Source: Acidimicrobiia bacterium
GTDB lineage: Bacteria; Actinomycetota; Acidimicrobiia; Acidimicrobiales; Iamiaceae
Assembly (NCBI GenBank): GCA_019247975.1
Contig: JAFBAD010000165.1
Span: 1 to 16,246 of the forward strand
DNA: 16,246 bases
Reading direction: 5' to 3'
The position numbers were made by a program, and so were the translations under genes. The notes under the pieces were generated by a model. That model saw nothing but the letters and a program-made list of their open reading frames with translations. It was not told where the DNA came from and did not search any database. Below are positions 6,339 to 14,201 of this stretch, piece after piece (positions within the stretch are counted from its first letter, which is position 1; each line of letters starts with the position of its first letter).

Positions 6339-7445
6339 ATGATCGACTTCGCAGCCGTCGAGGCGGCCTTCGCGGCGCACGCCGAGGCCGACCCCACCTA
6401 CAGCGCGCAGCTGGCGGTGCACATCGGCGCCGAGCGGGTCGTGGACCTGGCGACCGGTGCGCTGCAGGCGGACTCGCTCCTGCCCGTGTACTCGAGCTCG
6501 AAGGGCGCGACCGCCACGGTCGTCGCGCTGCTCGTGGAGCGGGGCCAGCTCGACCTGGACGCGCCGGTGGCTTCGTACTGGCCGGAGTTCGGGCAGCAGG
6601 GCAAGGCGGCGATCCCGGTTCGCCAGCTGCTCTCGCACCAGGCGGGGCTCCCGGGCGTGGACGGCGGGTTCACGTGGGAGGAGCTCCTCGACCACGACCC
6701 GCTCGCCACCCGCCTCGCGGCGCAGCACCCGTTCTGGCGACCCGGCGCCGGCTTCATGTACCACGCAGTCACCATCGGGACGCTGGCCGACGAGCTGGTG
6801 CGGCGGATCGACGGCCGGCCGGTCGCCCAGGTCCTGCGGGAGGACGTCACCGCCGGCCGGGGCATCGACCTCTGGATAGGCACGCCCGCCTCGGAGGACG
6901 GGCGTGTGGTCGAGGCGCTGCCGCCGACGATGGAGGAGCTCACCGCCGGACCCCTCCCGCCGATGGGCGGCGATCCGCTCGCCGGCCTGTCGCTGCCGGC
7001 CGGCGACCCGCTCGCGATGTTCTCGCTCGTGAACGAGGAGCACTTCCGCCGGGTCGGCCCGCCGGCCGCCGGCATGCTCGCCAGCGCCCGGGGGCTCGCC
7101 GCGCTCTACGCCGCGACCTGCCACGAGCTGCAAGGCCAACCACGCCTGCTCTCCGACGACACGATCAGCCAGATGTCCCAGATCCAGGTGGCCGGCGTCG
7201 AGCTCGGCAGCGGCCTCGACGCCCGCTTCGGCGTGATCTACATGGTCCCCTGCCCGCCGCGCTGGGCCTTCGGCGGCGTCGGCACCTTCGGTCACGACGG
7301 CGCGGGCGGCTCGCTCGCCTTCCACGACCCGAACTGCGACGTGTCGTTCGGCTACACGGTGCAGCGGCTCCCGCTGCCCGGCGGCATGGACGCCCGCGCC
7401 GTCGAGCTCGCCCGGCTCGTGCGCGAGGCGCTGCGGGCCGGTTGA
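6339..7445 (+). CDS. Class C beta-lactamase-like serine hydrolase (esterase/peptidase type)
   Basis: This 368-residue protein belongs to the beta-lactamase/transpeptidase-like serine hydrolase family (Pfam Beta-lactamase type). The nucleophile motif S-x-x-K is S52-S-S-K55 in VYSSSKGAT. The second motif appears as Y141-H-A in FMYHAVTIG, where many family members have Y-S/A-N. The third, K/H-x-G, is H319-D-G in TFGHDGAGGS. The motif order matches EstB-type esterases and D-aminopeptidase-like members more than true AmpC enzymes. No signal peptide is present, which argues for a cytoplasmic esterase and against a periplasmic lactamase. The start is ATG 6339, 17 bases after the APH-like gene. Its TGA directly abuts the TGA of the convergent gene, giving the palindrome TGATCA. 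Confidence 0.88.
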   Translation: MIDFAAVEAAFAAHAEADPTYSAQLAVHIGAERVVDLATGALQADSLLPVYSSSKGATATVVALLVERGQLDLDAPVASYWPEFGQQGKAAIPVRQLLSHQAGLPGVDGGFTWEELLDHDPLATRLAAQHPFWRPGAGFMYHAVTIGTLADELVRRIDGRPVAQVLREDVTAGRGIDLWIGTPASEDGRVVEALPPTMEELTAGPLPPMGGDPLAGLSLPAGDPLAMFSLVNEEHFRRVGPPAAGMLASARGLAALYAATCHELQGQPRLLSDDTISQMSQIQVAGVELGSGLDARFGVIYMVPCPPRWAFGGVGTFGHDGAGGSLAFHDPNCDVSFGYTVQRLPLPGGMDARAVELARLVREALRAG

Positions 7446-7853
7446 TCAGCTCGGCGCGACCAGGCCGGCGATCTGATCGTCGGTCGGCGGCTGGGTGAAG
7501 ACCCGCTCGTTAGTCATCAGGTCGTCGTCGTCGAAGTCGAAGACGGCCCAGAGCCGCACCTCGAACGGCTCGCCCGACGTGGTCGGCGTGCCCCGCAGCC
7601 AGAACTCGATCTGCACGCGTTCGGCTTCGAGGTGGCGCAGCTCGATCAGCTCGTTGCGCTGGTCGGGCACGACCTTGCGACCCTCGACCCACCACCGCAT
7701 GACCTCGTCGGGGCCGTCGAAGACCCGGCCGTCGGGCAGCTCGTAGCGCGGGCTGCTCATGGTGGCCATCGTCCGGTCCCACTCCTGCACGTTCTCGCTC
7801 TGCATGTGCTCGAGCACGACCGCGCGCCGCTCGACCCGAGCATCGCCGCTCAC
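7446..7853 (-). CDS. NTF2/SnoaL-like fold protein
   Basis: This protein of about 135 residues looks like the nuclear transport factor 2-like (SnoaL) cone fold. The first part has the pattern of a domain that frames a pocket, RYELPDGRVFDGPDEVMRWWVEG. Alternating strands follow, RVQIEFWLRGTPTTSGEPFEVRLWAVFDFDDD, with ERVFTQP near the end. The family includes cyclases, isomerases and pure binding proteins, and sequence alone does not tell which. The start is GTG 7853, which overlaps the upstream gene's TGA as GTGA; an adjacent GTG at 7856 is also possible. AGGAG lies immediately upstream. It is the second gene of a two-gene operon with the DUF2804 gene. Confidence 0.75.
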   Translation of the reverse strand: MSGDARVERRAVVLEHMQSENVQEWDRTMATMSSPRYELPDGRVFDGPDEVMRWWVEGRKVVPDQRNELIELRHLEAERVQIEFWLRGTPTTSGEPFEVRLWAVFDFDDDDLMTNERVFTQPPTDDQIAGLVAPS

Positions 7854-8875
7854 CACTCCTGCCTCGCCTCCTCGGCGAAGCCCTGCAGCCCGTCGACCTC
7901 GAGCTCCAGACCGGCGTCGGTGCGCAACCGGCCGGACCACGTGCCGAAGACCTGGTGGGTCTCGCTGCCCCTGTCGCGACCGGGCAGCTGCGTGTGCTTG
8001 TCGTAGCGAGGGACCAGCGTGACGTCGAGCTGCCCGCCCGGATCGACCACGCGCCACGGCTCCATCGGCGCGTCCCAGTCGTACTGCCAGTCGAGCTCCC
8101 GGCCGATCTTGGTCAGCTCGCCGTCGACGATGATCCCGTTCTCGGTGAAGCCCGAGCCCTCGGTCCACTTCGCGCCGAACTGCAACCCGACGACGTGATC
8201 GCCGACCCGCCCGGCGCCGCCGCCCCAGTTCCACGTGATCTCCGACGGCCACCGACCTCGGCCGACGTCGAGCACACCCCAGGCGTCGCCCGCGTCACCG
8301 CCGATGGGCCACCGCTCGTCGCCGACCACCAGCTTGCCCTGGGCCGGCCGGGCCTGGTGCTTCGACGTGAAGTTGAAGCGCTCCTCGTTCCACGGGATCA
8401 CCACGTTGAGCGACTCGTGGCCGGGCGGCAGCGCGACGTGCACGTCCAGCCGCCCCGGCCGGCCGTCGCCCTCGGTCCACGACGCGGTCAGGCGGGTGCC
8501 GCCGTCTTCATCGACGAAGGCGAGGGTCAGGCCGTCGCGGTCGAGGCGGAGCGGGCGGGCGCCGGGTCGGTCCGGGAGGTCGAAGTCCTCGTTGCCGACG
8601 GTCACGACGACCGAGCCACCCGTGGCGCCGGTGCGCAGGTCGGCCCACCAGACGTCGGCCAGGCCGAGGTGGTCGAGGTCGGCGTACACCGACGAGACCA
8701 CGAGGTCACCGGCGAGGACGCCCCAGTAGTCCCACCGCTTGTTGATCCCGAACCGGCCCTCGAGGTTGGCCCGGTGCAGCGGCCCGCGCGACCAGCCGAG
8801 CGCCGCCGGGTTCAGCGCCGACCCGTCCGGCGTGCACAGGTCGACCTCGGCGGTCAGCTCCCGTTCGTGCGTCAC
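7850..8875 (-). CDS. DUF2804 family protein
   Basis: This 341-residue protein matches what I know of DUF2804. The N-terminal region carries W-S-R-G-P-L-H-R and RFGINKRWDYW. The middle has HVALPPGHESLNVVIPW and NFTSKHQARPAQGKL, and the later part has DAWGVLDVGRGRWPSEITWNWG. The W-G-x-x-D-x-G-R-G-x-W-P segment is the most recognisable block. The protein is strand-rich, and the layout recalls hydroxyneurosporene synthase/AttH-like lipocalin-type folds. That comparison is tentative and no reaction can be given. There is no signal peptide. The start is GTG 8875. It leads a coupled operon with the NTF2-like gene and is divergent from the SDR/acyl-CoA synthetase pair across only 31 bases, so the two units may share regulation. 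Confidence 0.8.
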   Translation of the reverse strand: MTHERELTAEVDLCTPDGSALNPAALGWSRGPLHRANLEGRFGINKRWDYWGVLAGDLVVSSVYADLDHLGLADVWWADLRTGATGGSVVVTVGNEDFDLPDRPGARPLRLDRDGLTLAFVDEDGGTRLTASWTEGDGRPGRLDVHVALPPGHESLNVVIPWNEERFNFTSKHQARPAQGKLVVGDERWPIGGDAGDAWGVLDVGRGRWPSEITWNWGGGAGRVGDHVVGLQFGAKWTEGSGFTENGIIVDGELTKIGRELDWQYDWDAPMEPWRVVDPGGQLDVTLVPRYDKHTQLPGRDRGSETHQVFGTWSGRLRTDAGLELEVDGLQGFAEEARQEW

Positions 8876-8914
8876 GATGGCGGATCATGATGTCAGGCTG
8901 GGCGTCGTGACGCA
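8868..8914. promoter_or_regulatory. 10-bp inverted repeat over two divergent start codons
   Basis: TGCGTCACGA at 8868-8877 and its exact reverse complement TCGTGACGCA at 8905-8914 are separated by 27 bases. A small palindrome, ATCATGAT, lies in the spacer at 8884-8891. Each arm covers the GTG-ACG start of one of the two divergent genes. The arms could form an operator for a regulator controlling both units. The symmetry could equally arise because both proteins start Val/Met-Thr. Confidence 0.25.
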
Positions 8915-9719
8915 GACGATCGACGGTGCGGTGGCGGTCATCACCGGTGCAGGGAGCGGCATCGGCCGGGCGACGGCGCTCGAGCTCGCCGGGCGAGGCT
9001 GTCGCGTCGTGGTCACCGACATCGACGCGGCCCGCGCCGAGGCCGTGGCCGCCGAGATCGAGGCGGCCGGTGGCGGAGCGGTCGGAGCCCGGTGCGACGT
9101 CGCCAGCGACGACGACCTGGCCGCGGTGCTCGACACCACGATGGCGAGCTACGGCCGGGTGGACATCGTGATGAGCAACGTCGGCGTCATCGCCAAGGGC
9201 TTGCCGCTCGAGATCCCGCTCGACGCGTGGTCGTCGATCATCGACATCAACCTGCTCGGCACGGTGCGGGTCATCCGCACGTTCCTGCCATCGCTCCTCG
9301 ACCAGGGCTCCGGCCACCTCGTGACCACCGGTTCGACGGCCGGCCTGTTCCCCTACGCCTTCGACCGGCTGCCCTACGCGGCGACCAAGGCGGCGGTGGT
9401 CGCGCTGACCGAGTCGCTCGCGCTCTACCTCCGGCCGAAGGGCATCGGCGTCACGTGCTTCTGCCCGGCCGGCGTCATCACCAACATCGTCGAGCAGGTG
9501 CGCGAGTACGGGCCGTCGACGCCGATCCAGGCACCCCAGGTGCCGCTCATCTCGGCCGAGGAGGCGGGCGCGCTGGTGGTGCAGGGCATCGTCGACGACC
9601 AGCTCCTCGTGCTCACCGACGAGGTGGCTGCGACGATGGTCGAGGACCACGCCCGCGACCGCAGGGCCTTCCTCGACTCGCAGCTCCGCTACCTCGAAGG
9701 GCAGGCTCAGGACCGATGA
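8907..9719 (+). CDS. Short-chain dehydrogenase/reductase (SDR)
   Basis: This 270-residue classical SDR has every expected motif. The cofactor loop T13-G-A-G-S-G-I-G20 is present. N91 lies in the SNVGV segment, where the family usually has NNAG. The catalytic S143, Y157 and K161 are in TTGSTAG and YAATKAA. An acidic Asp in VVTDID after the second strand favours NAD over NADP as cofactor. I chose GTG 8907 because the TQTIDGAVAVITG opening is typical of family N-termini. An in-frame ATG at 8877 would add ten residues and lie two bases from the divergent start. The stop overlaps the acyl-CoA synthetase ATG as ATGA, so the two are translationally coupled. Joint action on an acyl or alcohol substrate, for example oxidation then CoA activation, is plausible. 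The substrate is unknown. Confidence 0.92.
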   Translation: MTQTIDGAVAVITGAGSGIGRATALELAGRGCRVVVTDIDAARAEAVAAEIEAAGGGAVGARCDVASDDDLAAVLDTTMASYGRVDIVMSNVGVIAKGLPLEIPLDAWSSIIDINLLGTVRVIRTFLPSLLDQGSGHLVTTGSTAGLFPYAFDRLPYAATKAAVVALTESLALYLRPKGIGVTCFCPAGVITNIVEQVREYGPSTPIQAPQVPLISAEEAGALVVQGIVDDQLLVLTDEVAATMVEDHARDRRAFLDSQLRYLEGQAQDR

Positions 9720-11173
9720 CAGAGATCAGCTACCCGGCCCGCATGGCTGAGCTCGCGGCCGAGCGGGGCGACGAGCACGTCGTGATGTACGTCGCGGCCG
9801 ACGGCAGCGAGCAGCTCTTCACGTGGAGCGAGCTGCACGCCCGCACGAGCCAGCTGGCCGGCGCGCTCGCGGCCCGCGGCCTCGGCCACGGGGACCGGTT
9901 GGCGATCAGCCTGAAGAACTCGCCGCACTTCGTGCTGGCGACGCTGGCCGCGTGGAAGCTCGGCGCGGTGCCGGTCCCGATGCGTTGGGACTTGCCGGAG
10001 TGGGAGCTCAACCGGCTGCGCGAGGCGGTGGACGGCAAGGTCACCCTCGGCGAGGAGGACGTCGCCTGGATCGACGCCACCGCGAACGATCCGGTGCCCG
10101 ACCTGCCCGATGCGATCTCGCCGCAGGCCAACGGCATCTGCAGCAGCGGCTCGACCGGCCTGCCCAAGGTCATCGTCAGCAACCGGCGGGCCACCTTCGA
10201 CCCGGCGCTGGTGAAGCCGATGGCCGAGCAGTGGGGCACGACGATCCCGCGCCCGCAGGTCGTGATCGCGCTCGGGCCGATGTACCACACGAACGGCTTC
10301 TTCGGTCTGATCAACCTCATCTCCGGCGACCGCCTGGTCGTCATGGAGCGCTTCGACGCCGAGCTGGTCGTCGACGCGATCGAGCGGTACCGCGTGTCGA
10401 CGTTCAACTGCACGCCGACGATGCTCAAGCGGATCGCCGACCTCCCCGGCATCGACGACCGTGACCTGTCCAGCATCCAGTCGTTCACCCAGGGCGCCGC
10501 GCCGATGCCCCCGTACCTCGTCCACCGCTGGGCCGAGCTCATCGGTCCCGAGCGGATCCTCATGGCCTACGGCATGAGCGAGGGCCTCGGCATCACCGCC
10601 ATCCGCGGCGACGAGTGGATGACCCGGGAGGGCAGCGTGGGCCGGCCCCTGCGCGACACCCGGGTGCGGGTGCTCGGCCCGGACGGCACGGACGCGGCGC
10701 CCGGCGAGATCGGCGACGTGTACATGTGCTCGGCGCTGTACGGCGGCTCGACCTACATCGGTGGCGCGCCGCAGATGAAGACCACCGACGACGGGTTCGC
10801 CACCGTCGGCGACGTCGGCTACCTCGACGAGGACGGCTTCCTCTACCTCGTCGACCGGCGGGTCGACATGATCATCACCGGCGGCGTGAACGTGTTCCCG
10901 GCCGAGGTCGAGATCGCGCTGTCCGAGCACCCCGAGGTGGCCGACGTCGTCGTGATCGGGATCAAGGACGAGGAGTGGGGGCGGCGGGTCCACGCCATCG
11001 TCGAGCCCAAGGACAAGGACAACCCGCCGACGCTCGACGACATCCGGTCGTTCGCGAAGTCGCGCCTGCACTCGCACAAGGCGCCGAAGTCGTTGGAGAT
11101 CGTGGACTCGATCCCGCGCAGCGCGGCGACCAAGGTCAACCGCGGTGCGCTCCTCGCCGAGCGGGGTGGCTGA
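9716..11173 (+). CDS. Acyl-CoA synthetase (AMP-binding adenylate-forming enzyme)
   Basis: This 485-residue protein of the ANL superfamily would form acyl-AMP from a carboxylate and ATP and then transfer the acyl group to CoA. The P-loop-like motif reads S143-S-G-S-T-G-L-P-K151, with Ser-Ser in place of the usual Thr-Ser. The aromatic Y-G-M-S-E core is present in ILMAYGMSEGLG. The hinge and A8 region is GDVGYLDEDGFLYLVDRRVDMIITGGVNVFPAEVE, starting at G365. The conserved adenylation lysine is K473 in RSAATKVNR. It is somewhat shorter than common 500-550 residue members, mainly in the N-terminal half (only about 140 residues before the P-loop). Substrate candidates are medium or long acids, bile or steroid acids, or aromatic acids, and sequence reading cannot decide. 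It overlaps the SDR gene by four bases. Confidence 0.92.
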   Translation: MTEISYPARMAELAAERGDEHVVMYVAADGSEQLFTWSELHARTSQLAGALAARGLGHGDRLAISLKNSPHFVLATLAAWKLGAVPVPMRWDLPEWELNRLREAVDGKVTLGEEDVAWIDATANDPVPDLPDAISPQANGICSSGSTGLPKVIVSNRRATFDPALVKPMAEQWGTTIPRPQVVIALGPMYHTNGFFGLINLISGDRLVVMERFDAELVVDAIERYRVSTFNCTPTMLKRIADLPGIDDRDLSSIQSFTQGAAPMPPYLVHRWAELIGPERILMAYGMSEGLGITAIRGDEWMTREGSVGRPLRDTRVRVLGPDGTDAAPGEIGDVYMCSALYGGSTYIGGAPQMKTTDDGFATVGDVGYLDEDGFLYLVDRRVDMIITGGVNVFPAEVEIALSEHPEVADVVVIGIKDEEWGRRVHAIVEPKDKDNPPTLDDIRSFAKSRLHSHKAPKSLEIVDSIPRSAATKVNRGALLAERGG

Positions 11174-11183
11174 GCGGGCTCAG
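11170..11183. terminator. Possible small hairpin between convergent genes
   Basis: CTGAGC-GG-GCTCAG is a perfect inverted repeat. It covers the acyl-CoA synthetase stop codon and ends just before the stop of the convergent lipoprotein gene. There is no T-tract on either side and the stem is short (about five pairs with a four-base loop). Terminator function is only a possibility. Confidence 0.25.
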
Positions 11184-11184
11184 C

Positions 11185-12357
11185 TCAGCAGGCGGCCGGG
11201 CCGTGGCCGAAGCGCCCGTACTTCGCCGCCGTCGCGTTGGCCGGGGTGAACGAGTCGGCGACGGTGTAGTCCGTCGAGTTCCACTGCGGGTCGTCGCCCG
11301 ACCGGAACTTGTTGTCGCACAGGTCGCTCAGCACGCCGATGCCGTTGTCCTGCACGGGTCCCCACACCTTGCCGTTCTGGTTCAGGTTGTTGGCCGCGAA
11401 CGTGTGGGCGATCGTGTTGGGCGGCGTCGCCGCAGCGACCGTGCCGAGCGCGACCGGGATGCTCCGGTTCATGCTGTGGGGGTACACGATCTTGTCGATG
11501 AGGTTCCGCACGATGGTCGTGCCGCGGATGTCGTTCTGCAGCAGGATCGCGCGGGCACCGTCGTAGAAGGTGTTGTACTCGATGTCGACGTTGCGGGCGC
11601 CCTTCGGCTTGGTCTGATCACCCGTGCCGAGCTTGATGCCGGCGCCGCAGCGGTTGCCGACGAACAGGTTGCGGGAGATCGTCCCGCCGGTGCTGTCGTC
11701 GCCCTCGAAGTTCGCGTAGATGTGGTGCCACTTCGGGTCGGCGCTGCACGAGGCCGGCACGTAGGAGTTGTGGAACACGTTGCCGCTGACCACGAAACCG
11801 GCCGGCTCACCGGCGCACTCGGACCCCGGAGGGTTCGGCGCGGTGTCCGCCTTCTTGCCGTTGATCAGCATGTTCCACACCGACTGCGTCTGGTCGGCCC
11901 CGAAGATCTCCGAGTTCTGCACCCGCCAGCCGATCCCGCACGTGAGCGACAGCGCGCCGAGCGGCCCGCCGTGCGCGGTCGACGTCCAGGTCGCCTGCAG
12001 GCGTAGGTGGTCGACGGTCACGTACTGCGCGCCGGCCAGCGACAGCACGCCGGTCAGCAGCGGCGGCTGCGTCGGGTCGCTCGCGGTGATCGTGATGGGG
12101 CTGTCCGACGTGCCGTGGATGTCCGCGAGTCGGAGGTACCCGATGTCGTAGGAGCCCGGCTCGAGCTTGAGCGTGTCGCCCGGCTGGAGCGTCTTGACCT
12201 TGGTGCCCAGGGATCCACACGGCGACTCGGCGAAGTGCGAGTCAGCCGCGCAGTCGCCCGGGCCGAAGGTGATGGCGGGCGTGCACGCAGCGAGGCCGGT
12301 CAGGCCGAGGCCGAGGAGGCCGAGCGCGATGACGAGGGTGCGGATGGAGGTGCGCAT
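11185..12357 (-). CDS. Lipoprotein with right-handed beta-helix-like repeats
   Basis: This 390-residue exported protein has a signal segment ending in the lipobox L22-A23-A24-C25, so it is predicted to be lipid-anchored outside the cell. The body shows the repeating N-x-F/I, V-x-H-x-x-L and NxxIxxN-type turns of parallel beta-helix proteins. Examples are YVTVDHLRLQATW, VSGNVFHNSY, ISRNLFVGNRCGAGIKL, VDIEYNTFYDGARAILLQND and TIVRNLIDKI. Such folds occur in polysaccharide lyases, glycoside hydrolases and epimerases, and also in non-catalytic surface proteins. I see no decisive catalytic residues, so a carbohydrate-active role is inference. Several scattered cysteines could form disulfides, as expected for an external protein. 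It starts three bases after the stop of the upstream small gene and is in the same operon. Confidence 0.82.
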   Translation of the reverse strand: MRTSIRTLVIALGLLGLGLTGLAACTPAITFGPGDCAADSHFAESPCGSLGTKVKTLQPGDTLKLEPGSYDIGYLRLADIHGTSDSPITITASDPTQPPLLTGVLSLAGAQYVTVDHLRLQATWTSTAHGGPLGALSLTCGIGWRVQNSEIFGADQTQSVWNMLINGKKADTAPNPPGSECAGEPAGFVVSGNVFHNSYVPASCSADPKWHHIYANFEGDDSTGGTISRNLFVGNRCGAGIKLGTGDQTKPKGARNVDIEYNTFYDGARAILLQNDIRGTTIVRNLIDKIVYPHSMNRSIPVALGTVAAATPPNTIAHTFAANNLNQNGKVWGPVQDNGIGVLSDLCDNKFRSGDDPQWNSTDYTVADSFTPANATAAKYGRFGHGPAAC

Positions 12358-12360
12358 CGA

Positions 12361-12636
12361 TCAGCCCTCGAACAGCTCGAGGCCGAGAGCGGCGAGGTCG
12401 CAGAGGGCGTCGCGGTAGTCGCCGCCCCACTCCTCGGAGCCCTGCGCGAGCGAGACGGCCGCGGCCATGAGCGCGGCTGCGACGTCGGGGGTCACCTCCA
12501 CCCCGATCGCGCCCAGCCGGTCACGCAGCGAACCGGCGTGCAGCACGGTCTCGGCCCGTTGCCAGCACTCGTGGTCCGCCGTCTGCGTGCGGATCAGCGT
12601 CGCCAGCTGCTGCCGGGAGTCCTCTGCTGTGCTCAC
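12361..12636 (-). CDS. Small hypothetical helical protein
   Basis: This 91-residue protein is mostly helical by appearance, for example DSRQQLATLIRTQTADHECWQRAETVL and TPDVAAALMAAAVSLAQGSEEW. It ends with a leucine-rich segment, DALCDLAALGLELFEG. No signal peptide, membrane segment or known motif is visible. The start is GTG 12636, preceded by a purine-rich GGGGTGGTGGG stretch that could act as a weak ribosome site. It sits three bases ahead of the beta-helix lipoprotein on the same strand and is divergent from the LVIVD gene. Close linkage suggests a common transcript. I do not recognise the family and assign no function. Confidence 0.6.
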   Translation of the reverse strand: MSTAEDSRQQLATLIRTQTADHECWQRAETVLHAGSLRDRLGAIGVEVTPDVAAALMAAAVSLAQGSEEWGGDYRDALCDLAALGLELFEG

Positions 12637-12707
12637 CCCACCACCCCAGTCTTCGTGTGCGCCCGGGACGAGGGTAGAACACCGGTCCCGTTGGGAAAAC
12701 CGGCGTG
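12637..12707. promoter_or_regulatory. Divergent intergenic region with candidate promoters
   Basis: These 71 bases separate two divergent units and should hold promoters for both. On the minus strand, TTTTCC (12694-12699) and TACCCT (12671-12676) are 17 bases apart. On the plus strand, TTCGTG (12652-12657) and TAGAAC (12675-12680) are also 17 apart. All four boxes are poor matches to consensus, so they are candidates only. Confidence 0.25.
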
Positions 12708-14201
12708 ATGCGCCGCGTCCTCTCCGCCGTCGTCCTGTCGTTCGTGCTGGGGGCGTTCGGCCTGGTCGCGGTGCCCGCCTCGCCGGCGACCGGCGCGGCG
12801 CCTCGGTGCGGTCAGAACGACCTGCCCGAGACCGGCCTCCAGGGCGAGGTGCCCCGGGCCGACCAGCTCTCCCTCCGGGCCCTCCACGGCTACAACTGCG
12901 GCCTCGCGCTGGTGGGGCACACCGCGCTGAACGGCGCCAGCGCCAACATGGCGTGGGCGGGGCACTGCGCGTACGTCGCGACCGTCGGCTCCGGGATCAA
13001 CGTCGTCGACGTGTCCGATCCGGTGCATCCGGTCGTCACCGCCACGCTCCACGGCGCAGGATCCGATCTCACCATCGAGACGCTCGCCGCGCACCAGGGC
13101 AACGGCCGGTCGGTGCTCGTCGCCGGCCGCTACGGCCTGGCCCCGGGTCCGGTGCCGTCGCCGATGGACATCTACGACGCCACCGACTGCGCGCACCCAC
13201 GCCTCGTCACGACCTTCACGTTCCCCGAGAACATCCACAACCTGACGTTCTCGCCGGACGGCAACCGCGTGTACGCGACCCTGCCGCTGCAGGTGCTCGA
13301 CATCCACGACCTCGCCCACCCGAAGTACCTCGGTGACCTCGAGAAGCAGCTGTCGCAGCCCAACGTCTTCCAGGGCCTCGGCCTGCCGGTGTCCTACCTC
13401 GGCCACGAGGCCTGGCCGAGCCCGGACGGCAACACGCTCTACCTCGGCGGCCAGACACCCACGTTCTCGTACTTCACGATCGTCGACATCAAGGGCTGGC
13501 CGGCGAAGCCCGCGCACATCATCAGCCAGGTCCAAGGTCGCGGGCACAGCATCCGGCTGGCCACGATCAACGGCCGCACCTACGCGCTCCACTCCGAGGA
13601 GAGCATCGTCGGACCGACCGCGAAGGGATGCGTGCCCGACACGCTCAACCCGTTCGCCGGGATCTCGCAGCCGTGGCTGAGCGACGTGACCAACCCGAAG
13701 CAGCCGAAGATGCGGGTCAGCCAGATGAGGCTCGCGATCAACGACCCGGCCAACTGCGCGAAGGAGGTGGCCGACGGCGAGAACGCGAGCGTCCACTACC
13801 ACGACGTCGACAACCCCTCGCACACGAAGTTCGTCATGGCGTCGATGTGGAACTCGGGGCTGCGGCTGTTCGACGTCCGCAACCCGCTGCACCCGAAAGA
13901 GATCGCGTACTTCAACCCGGGCATGTGGCTGAAGCCCGGCGACGACGTGCTCCTCGACAAGGCTTGGGGCCACATCCACTACGACGCGAAGAAGGGTCAG
14001 ATCTGGTTCGCCACGCAGTCGGGTGGGTTCTGGGTGGTGGAGCTCGAACCGCAGGTCCGCTCCGCGCTCGGCCTCCCGGCGATCGCGGTGCGCCACCCGA
14101 AGGGCAGCGTGCCCCGGCCCGCCAGCACGATCACCTCGCTCGGCACCGCGGTGACCGCGACCGAGTACGTCTGCACGCTCGGTCCGGCGCTCAGCTCCTG
14201 A
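12708..14201 (+). CDS. Secreted LVIVD-repeat beta-propeller protein
   Basis: This 497-residue protein has a signal peptide. RRV is followed by a hydrophobic stretch to about residue 20, and AxA-type cleavage lies in the ASPATGAAP region near residues 23-29. The mature part has repeated segments of the LVIVD type, an aromatic strand followed by V/L-D-V-x-D/N-P-x-H-P. Examples are INVVDVSDPVHPVV, MDIYDATDCAHPRLV, LQVLDIHDLAHPKYL, SDVTNPKQPKM and RLFDVRNPLHPKEI. This predicts a beta-propeller probably acting outside the cell in binding or display. I see no catalytic signature. The start is ATG 12708, with GTG 12705 directly before it as an alternative. It is divergent from the lipoprotein operon, and its last 11 bases overlap the 3' end of the convergent reductase gene. 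Confidence 0.85.
   Translation: MRRVLSAVVLSFVLGAFGLVAVPASPATGAAPRCGQNDLPETGLQGEVPRADQLSLRALHGYNCGLALVGHTALNGASANMAWAGHCAYVATVGSGINVVDVSDPVHPVVTATLHGAGSDLTIETLAAHQGNGRSVLVAGRYGLAPGPVPSPMDIYDATDCAHPRLVTTFTFPENIHNLTFSPDGNRVYATLPLQVLDIHDLAHPKYLGDLEKQLSQPNVFQGLGLPVSYLGHEAWPSPDGNTLYLGGQTPTFSYFTIVDIKGWPAKPAHIISQVQGRGHSIRLATINGRTYALHSEESIVGPTAKGCVPDTLNPFAGISQPWLSDVTNPKQPKMRVSQMRLAINDPANCAKEVADGENASVHYHDVDNPSHTKFVMASMWNSGLRLFDVRNPLHPKEIAYFNPGMWLKPGDDVLLDKAWGHIHYDAKKGQIWFATQSGGFWVVELEPQVRSALGLPAIAVRHPKGSVPRPASTITSLGTAVTATEYVCTLGPALSS

Noticed and set aside
6339..7445. True secreted class C beta-lactamase
   Set aside because: There is no signal peptide, and the second motif is Y-H-A instead of Y-S/A-N. 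An esterase-type serine hydrolase is a better fit.
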